Positions 57,563-64,000 of a DNA stretch of 64,000 nucleotides are shown one piece after another. The DNA comes from Musa acuminata AAA Group (lineage: Eukaryota > Streptophyta > Magnoliopsida > Zingiberales > Musaceae). Made by a program: the position numbers and the translations under genes. The stretch is from contig NC_088342.1 in the NCBI RefSeq assembly GCF_036884655.1, positions 13,265,001 to 13,329,000 of the forward strand, written 5' to 3'. The notes beneath the pieces were generated by a model. That model saw only the letters and a list, made by a program, of their open reading frames with translations, made no database searches and was not told the DNA's origin. How positions within the stretch are numbered: the stretch's first letter is position 1; each line of letters begins with the position of its first letter.

Positions 57563-60014
57563 ATCTCCCCCTTTTTTATGATGACATATTTGCAATGCGT
57601 CATCATGCATAACATGATCATACTTCTCCCCCTTTGTCATCAACAAAAAGGAGAAGTGTCACTTTCTATGTGTTTGAGAGATAAATTTAACTTATTGCAT
57701 GAAAAACATAATATCAAGTTTTATCATCATGTAATTTGTAAGCTTGAAAATTTAGCAAATGCTACATCATGCAAGCTAGCAAAAATTTAGCAAATGCTAT
57801 ATCACATTTGAATATGCAAGCTATCAAGTTTTAGATATGCAAGATAGTAAAAAGCATGTCCTACTTTATAACATTTTATAACATTTTAGAACATGCAAGC
57901 TTACAGTTTTGAGATGTTCAAGAAAGCATCCCTTGATTCTTGAAATAGGCAAGTTTGCTAGATGTGCAAGTTAGCATGTTTTGCTTCTTGAGATAGGCAA
58001 GATTGCACATTTAGTATGCAAATTTATAGTATGCAAGTTATCAACTTTTACACAAAAAGTTAGCAAAAAGATGTGCAAGATGGACTATTTTGCCTCTTTT
58101 CAAAATATGTAACTTGACACATATTGCTTCTTTGAGATTTGCAAGATAGGACTTTTGCTTGAGATTACAAGATAGCATTTCTTGCTTTTGAGTTGAGCAA
58201 ACTAATAAGTTTTGCCCCTTTTTGCGATATGTATATTTGTAATTTTTGCTTTCCTTGTCTTGTGCAAGCTAGCTATCTCCCCCTTTGTCATTGTCAAAAA
58301 GAAGGGAAGACCCTTTACATCAATTTCTAAATCATGACAAAGGTAAGTATCAATCTTATTTATGCATCATTATGTTTTCAAAAGAAAATATACACAACTT
58401 CAAAACTTTACATTTGTATCCTTACTTCATGCATTATACAAATAAATTAATCACTATGGGCATATCATACATGATACATCATTTTGGTAATAAATCATAG
58501 GATTTATCAATATTTTGATCATGATACCAAGCATTCATCATTTAGAGCATTCATGATACACATTATATGCATATATCATCACAATAAAAAGCAATTGCAT
58601 GCATAATTTCAAATCATAAATGTTTCAAATCATGATCGTATTAATTTATCAAATTGCATCCTATCATGCATGATCAAAACTTCTCCCCATTTCATCACAT
58701 TAGGAGTATCAAGAGGAATTAATTGGGTGATGAGATAAATATTTCATGAATACATGGAATTATATAAAAAATCATATCATAAGTGTTTCATACATTCATA
58801 TCATCACATGAAGGAATATAAACAAAAATTGGTGATGAGACATTACTTCATGAATGCAATAAAATTCATATAGCATATCATGGTTTATTAGAACTAGTCT
58901 TCTTTTTGGTGAATAGAAAAAATAGTAGGAGAGCAAGATCTCAATTCATGCATATCAAATATTCAATCATCAAAATCATGATTCATCTAGAAAATGCTCC
59001 TCTTTAAATATTCAAAGAGAGATCTTAGGAGATCATGATATAGATAAAATTCATTTAATTTTATAGGAGAACAAGATATTAATTCAAGCATATAAAATTT
59101 CTCAATTCATTGTGAATCATAAAAAGAATTGTGGTTCCGAAAAATCATGATTCATTTAGGAAAATTTTCTCTTTAATGCATGACAAGAAGAAATATAGCA
59201 ATGATACCAATCATAATTCATTTGGATAGTAGATGCTAAAAAGGAACATTGAGGATAAAAGATCTTGATTTTTATAGAGTAAATCTCAAGTTATAAATCT
59301 CAAAAAATCAAGATAAAGCTCATTCAAATTCAAATCAACAAATCAAAATCATTTTCAAGAGATTCATAAAAAGATGATAAAAAAGATTCATCAAACCAAG
59401 AATTTTCAAGAAAAATACTTTTATTTATATAGTTGTTTCATATAAGCATGCCTTTGTCCTTTTTGTGCCAAAAAATATATATATATCATCAATCATTTTG
59501 GATCGAAAAATAAATTTCTTTATAAAAACCATCAAGATCATCATGTATAAAATGGTATCAAAACATTTAATATTTTCATTCCATCATTTTGCATTGGTTT
59601 TATTAAACATAATTTTGAATGATTCTTATAGATAACTAAAACTTCTTTAGTTTTAATTTATGTGATTGACTTTATATTAGCATGCTCAAATTTTGTTCTT
59701 ACGTCAAAACCATACATCATGTTTGACAACCAAAGACAAGGTTCATAAAAAAAAATTATCAAGCCTTCCATTCAAAAGCCATGCATCATTATTAAGCATG
59801 ATATTAAACTTCTCAATATTTTCATTAAGACACCAAGCATGGTTTCAATCAAAATCGCAAATCATCAAAATACACATTCTTACTTCTCAAGCACATACAT
59901 AAGATTTATATTTAAAATTTTATTGCATTTTCATTTTTAAACATTAAATTATTAAACATACAATTTTTAAGAAAATTAATCCTAAACTAAATTAAAAATA
60001 ACTCATGAAAAGTA
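57563..60014 (-). other. AT-rich spacer of B6 with purine tracts
   Basis: Non-coding. Purine tracts (read as ctccccct on the plus strand) at 57563-57577, 57624-57651, 58275-58293 and a weaker one at 58681. Degenerate repeats of gcaagNtagcaaRttttgcttcttt type at about 57840-58275. The remainder is long ATCATGA/AATCAT-rich sequence collinear with the other gag-only elements. No pol remnants. Confidence 0.82.
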
Positions 60015-60938
60015 TTATGTAATTTCGAAATAAATTAGAGGGATTTCGATTACCTCATCGTTGAAAGCGGTTAAGGCATAGTTTGTCACCTCACCTTTCT
60101 TGATTTTCTCCTCATCTTTGGAGGAGCTCGATTCACCCCAATTTGTGTTCTTCTTCTTGCGTTCAAAGCAAGTAGTTCCGTTCTTTTTACTTTTTAATTT
60201 TTGTTTCATTTGTAGTTTAAATTCACCATCACTTAAGCTTATGCTCAAGTAGTCTTCATATGTTCTATGTCCCAAATCCTTCCTGTCCTTTGGAAGGTTG
60301 TTCTCGAGTTTCCTTTTTGTCATATTGTTTATTTCGTAGGTCATTAAAGACTCAATTAGTTCTTCGAGTGGAAATATTTTAAGATCCTTGGCCTCTTGAA
60401 TGGTCGTAACTTTTGGATCCCAACTCTTTGGAATGGATCTTAAAATTTTAGTTACTAGTTCAAAGTTAGAAAAATCTTTACCAAGAGCTTTGAGTCTATT
60501 GATGACATCCGTGAAACGGGTGTACATGTCTCCTATGGACTCACTTGGTTTCATCCGAAAAAGTTCGTAAGAATGCACAAGAATGTTGATTTTGGACTCT
60601 TTCACTTGGCTAGTGTCTTCATGAGTGACCTCAAGAGTTCTCCAGATATCAAAAGCCGAATCACAATTTGAAACGCGATTAAATTCATTTTTGTCAAGTG
60701 CACATTATAAGGCATTCATAGCCTTTGCATTTAGAGAAAACATCTTCTTCTCCAAATCATTCCAATAGTTCATTGGAAGAGAAGGTATTTCAAATCCATT
60801 TTCGACTATGTGCCATAAATTCAAATCCAAAGAACGTAAGAAAACTCTCATTCAAGTTTTTCAATAAGTGTAGTTCGTCCCATTGAAAAAACGAGGACGA
60901 ATGAGAGAGCACCCCTCTTAAAGGCCGAAAAGAGCCAT
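60015..60938 (-). pseudogene. Gag of gag-only Sirevirus B6
   Basis: Start ATG at 60938, in a context identical to the other gags. Stops or shifts break the first 110 codons (LNAKAMNA region near 60740-60700). The frame 60605-60015 is open: MKPSESIGDMYTRFTDVINRLKALGKDFSNF, LEELIESLMTYEI, NGTTCFERKKK, SSSSKDEEKIKKGE, then VIEIPLIYFEIT-stop. The zinc knuckle stops after its first Cys region. Most complete C-terminal half of the family here. Confidence 0.88.
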
Positions 60939-60973
60939 TTCTATTTGGGTGTTAAACCAAAGTAGAAAACCGT

Positions 60974-60986
60974 GGCTCTGATACCA
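60974..60986 (-). other. Primer binding site of B6
   Basis: Minus strand TGGTATCAGAGCC, exact Met-tRNA complement, two bases from the LTR at 60989. Confidence 0.9.
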
Positions 60987-60988
60987 AT

Positions 60989-62529
60989 TGTTAGGATCGG
61001 AGCGGCACTAAAAGGGGGGGGGGGGGTGAATTAGTGCAACGGATTAAAACTTGTAAGTTTGAAACTGAATTCGTAAATGCGAGGAGATTTCGATTCGATA
61101 ATAACTTGAGTAAAGTGAGAAGATGAAAACGAAAGCTTGCTGCAATGTAAATAATAATTTTAGAAAGGTAAGTACTCACACATTCAAGGAACACACCAAT
61201 TTAAAGTGGTTCAGTCAAATGACCTACATCCACTTGCGAAGCCTTCTTCGATGAGGCTCCCAACTTTCACTAGCAAATCACTTTGAAGGGGAAGGACAAA
61301 TACCCCTCTTACAACTTTTACAAGTGGTTCACACTCTTACAAATTTTCAACGAAAGGTGAACACTCAAGCAATTGAAAATAAGGCTTGCTAAAAACTTTA
61401 CAAAGGCTTTTTTCTCAATCTATTGCTATTTAAAGGTTGTGTTCTCTACTGAAAATTGAGAGGTATTTATAAGTCCCAAGAGGATTCAAATTTGGGCTCT
61501 AAATTTTGAATTCTCTTGGGTTCCCGATGCTGGTGGTGCCACCGCCTATCAGCGTCTGACACATACTGGCGGTGCCACCGCCGGACCTCTCGGGTGCTGG
61601 GCGGTGCCACTGCCCAGTCCAGCGGTACCATCGCCCGATCCTTTGGGTTCTGGGCGGTGCCACCGCCTGGACTGTTCCAGCTCACTAGTTGGGCTCCAAA
61701 CTTGGCCCAAACTAGTCCAAATTTGGGTCCAGTTGGCCCCTAACCAGATTATAGGATTAACTATTAATCCTAACCCTACTTACATACAAACTACGGAGTT
61801 AAGACATAGTCCTAAGTAGATCTTATAACCGGCAATGTCGAGTTTCCTTCTGGCAATCTTTCGATACACACTCGAATTTCTTCCAGCGGACTCCTAGTGG
61901 GCTACCGATCTTATGGCAAGTTCAATGAGTAGCCGAGCCTTCTTGGTGATCTCCGTGAACCTCTAACGATTTCTTCGGTGGACTTCCGAAAACTCCGACA
62001 AGTCCCCGATTTCCTCTCGGTTGGTTCCGGCAGTATCTCCGACAAATCTTCGGACTCTCGAACACCCATCCAACTTGACTCCGGTAGACTTGCTTTATGT
62101 CTTCAAGCTATCGTAGTTAATCCTGCACATGTAAAAACAAATGTTCAATCTAGACAATTACTCCTAAGCAATTAATCAAGTTGTCTGGTATGTCATTGGT
62201 CCCTCGACGCTTCATCTGATTCTTCGGCGTATCGTCCTCTCTTGCGACCTATTGCCCAATCGACCAGTTGACTCCATAACTCCGATATCCTTAGCGCAAT
62301 ACTCGCTCTTCTTGGCCCGATGCCCGAATCCATGGCTCAAAGCCTTCTGTCGATACGTTGACCGATCCACCGGCCCAACATCCAATGTTCTGACATGTTC
62401 CTCCGGCACAACATGATTTTCCTGCTTTAATTGTCTCATCCTGATCGAAGCATCTTGCGTCACTCAAAATACAGATTAAATCATAAACACATATCAAGTG
62501 GTTTCATCATCAAAATATGAGATTCAACA
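60989..62529 (-). mobile_element. 5' LTR of B6
   Basis: 1541 bp, TGTTAGGATCGGAGCGGC...TTCAACA followed by AAAGT. Hairpin/G run at 61004-61037, TATA box (minus) at 61471-61464, GGTGCCACCGCC clusters at 61530-61680, CTTCCGACGA-type repeats at 61850-62060. Confidence 0.92.
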
Positions 62530-64000
62530 AAAGTTAGCAAAACTTTTGCAAGATTGCATGTTTTCTTTTCTTTGCGATGTTCAAGCTAGCAAGTTTTTTT
62601 GAAAAAGAATACAAGATTTACATCATTTTAGAACATGCAAGCTAGCAAGTTTACTTTTTTTTGTGATGTGCAATCTAGCATGATTTGCTTCTTCTTGAAT
62701 TGTGTAAGCTGGCAAATTTCGATTCTCTTTTGAGATATGCACACTAGCAATTCTTTCTCCCCTTTTGTCATTAGCAAAAAGAAGGGAATAATACAAAGGT
62801 GTAATTCATTTCCCTTTACATCAATTCTCTAAGCATCACATAATGTATATAACTATAAATACAAAAAATTATACATAATGAAAATCATGTTAAGAAAGAT
62901 ATAATATCAAAGATCATGAATGATTAATCATGAATACCAGAAGGCATGTATCATTTTTAATAAATTTCTTCTTTCGTAAATAGAAGGAATGATAAGAAAC
63001 GATCTTAATTTAAAAAGAACACTCAAGTCAAGTCATAAAAATCAAGAAATCAATATTATGATCCAAAAAATTATAAGAAGAGTTTATTTAAGTTTATCAT
63101 TCACGTTAGCACTTTTTTGTTCTCTTTTGCAATGTGCAAGCTAACAATTTCCTTCTTCTTCTACAACAATGATTCAATCATATCATGAGATATATAAATC
63201 ATAAATACAAGAAAGTTATATATAATAAAATTCAAATTATAAACATCAATAAGTCTAGTGATATATCGTGATTAATTTGAATACATCTCCCTTTTTTTTT
63301 GTGAATACCAAGAAGAATCGTAGGAGGACAATTTATGAAAAATCTTGATTCATAATAAATCTCAATTTATCAAGTAAAAGAATCAAGATTCATTTAGATA
63401 AATCTCTTCTTTAGTGAAAGAAAAAATCTTGATTCATAGAAAACTTTCAAGTTGTAATCAAAAAATAATCATGATTCGTTTGGATGAATGTTCTCTTAAA
63501 AGAGTGAATCATACGAGAATCAAGAAAAATATTTCATATAAAATACATCTCAAGTTGTAAACAACGATAAATGATTCGATTGAATATATCGTCTCATTAT
63601 TAAAATGAATCATATGAAAAGAAATCCAAAATCATCATCAAAATCACTTTTCGGATAATTCATTGAAAGCAACATAGATAGATTCCTATAAGATTAAAAA
63701 TAGCTCAATTTCTTTTAGTTTCAAATTTTGTGATTGATTTCATGCAAGCATGCCTTTGTCTTTATATGCTAAAATTTTTAAATATGCATCATCGTTTAAA
63801 CTTGAAAAACAAGATTTATCACAAAAATCATCAAGATCAAAGGTGTGACACATTATTCCAAAGTATAAGATTTCAAATCATCATTACTTTAAATCCTTAT
63901 GCATAATATAAAATCATCAAGCATGATACCAAACCTTTTAACATTTTTATTATATTATTACATCATTATATCATTAAAACATCAAGCATGATTTTGGTAA
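62530..64000 (-). other. B5 non-coding region, right of B6
   Basis: Continues B5 from 47612 across the AAAGT duplication. Degenerate gcaagctagcaagttt repeats at 62530-62760, purine tract at 62755-62773, then AT-rich spacer collinear with 41400-42900. Runs off the window; gag and 5' LTR are expected beyond it. Confidence 0.8.

Larger units (their letters stand above)
47613..62529 (-). mobile_element. Gag-only Sirevirus B6 with a copied block in its 3' LTR
   Basis: Bounded by AAAGT at 47608-47612 and 62530-62534. 3' LTR 47613-48330 plus 56615-57562, spacer 57563-60014, gag 60938-60015, primer site, 5' LTR 60989-62529. No pol. A 7.8 kb segment copied from 32733-44131 sits in the 3' LTR, with about 0.42 kb of LTR repeated to its right (56203-56614). 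Without that insert the element is about 6.7 kb. Confidence 0.85.

Overview
This 64 kb window is plant nuclear DNA made entirely of nested LTR retrotransposons. I found no host gene, rRNA gene, true tRNA gene or CRISPR array. The organism assignment rests on the element mix: Ty1/copia elements with long BARE/Angela-type LTRs, many Sirevirus-type copia elements with UBN2-type Gag, CX2CX4HX4C knuckles and several purine tracts, and one Ty3/gypsy chromovirus of Tekay/Del type. This suggests a TE-rich flowering plant. A monocot, possibly Musaceae-like, is my guess from memory of similar repeats and is low confidence. All coding regions are broken by stops, frameshifts or loss of catalytic residues.

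Layout. 1-2313: 3' end of an Angela-like copia (A1, + strand), cut inside its LTR. 2314-15440: a Sirevirus-type element (B+, + strand) whose 5' LTR is split by a complete Angela-like element (A2, minus strand, 3173-12871, 5-bp duplication GTCTG). A2's own 5' LTR carries a Sirevirus solo LTR (10717-11913, duplication TAATT). 15441-18354: a second Sirevirus gag+LTR (B-) facing B+ tail to tail. 18355-18450 and 40077-40640: halves of an Angela-like LTR (A') into which Sirevirus B2 (18451-40076, duplication AGTAC, minus strand, with pol) inserted. B2 holds the Tekay element (19075-29056) near its 3' LTR and a non-autonomous LTR element (34758-39322, duplication GTTC) in its 5' LTR. 40858-45360: a gag-only Sirevirus (B4). 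45361-46117: an old copia gag/protease scrap. 46118 to the window end: gag-only Sirevirus B5, invaded by gag-only Sirevirus B6 (47613-62529, duplication AAAGT).

The most notable structure is at 48331-56175. It is a direct-orientation copy of 32733-44131, placed inside the 3' LTR of B6. The copied block starts in the middle of B2's pol, crosses B2's 5' LTR, the A' flank and most of B4, and stops 24 bp into B4's LTR, so it is not a transposition product. Its right junction carries two short templated insertions with 3-4 bp microhomologies, and about 0.42 kb of the receiving LTR is repeated on both sides. This looks like replication-based template switching (inference). After copying, the source gained the 4.6 kb LTR element and lost about 0.64 kb, and the copy gained a 394 bp solo LTR.

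The second theme is a family of gag-only Sirevirus derivatives (five gag copies here, one made by the block copy). Each has a short Gag ending in the same YFEIT-stop sequence, an AT-rich spacer with several purine tracts, no pol, and a conserved U5 hairpin with a long C/G homopolymer loop just before the primer binding site. They presumably depended on pol from autonomous relatives such as B2 (inference).
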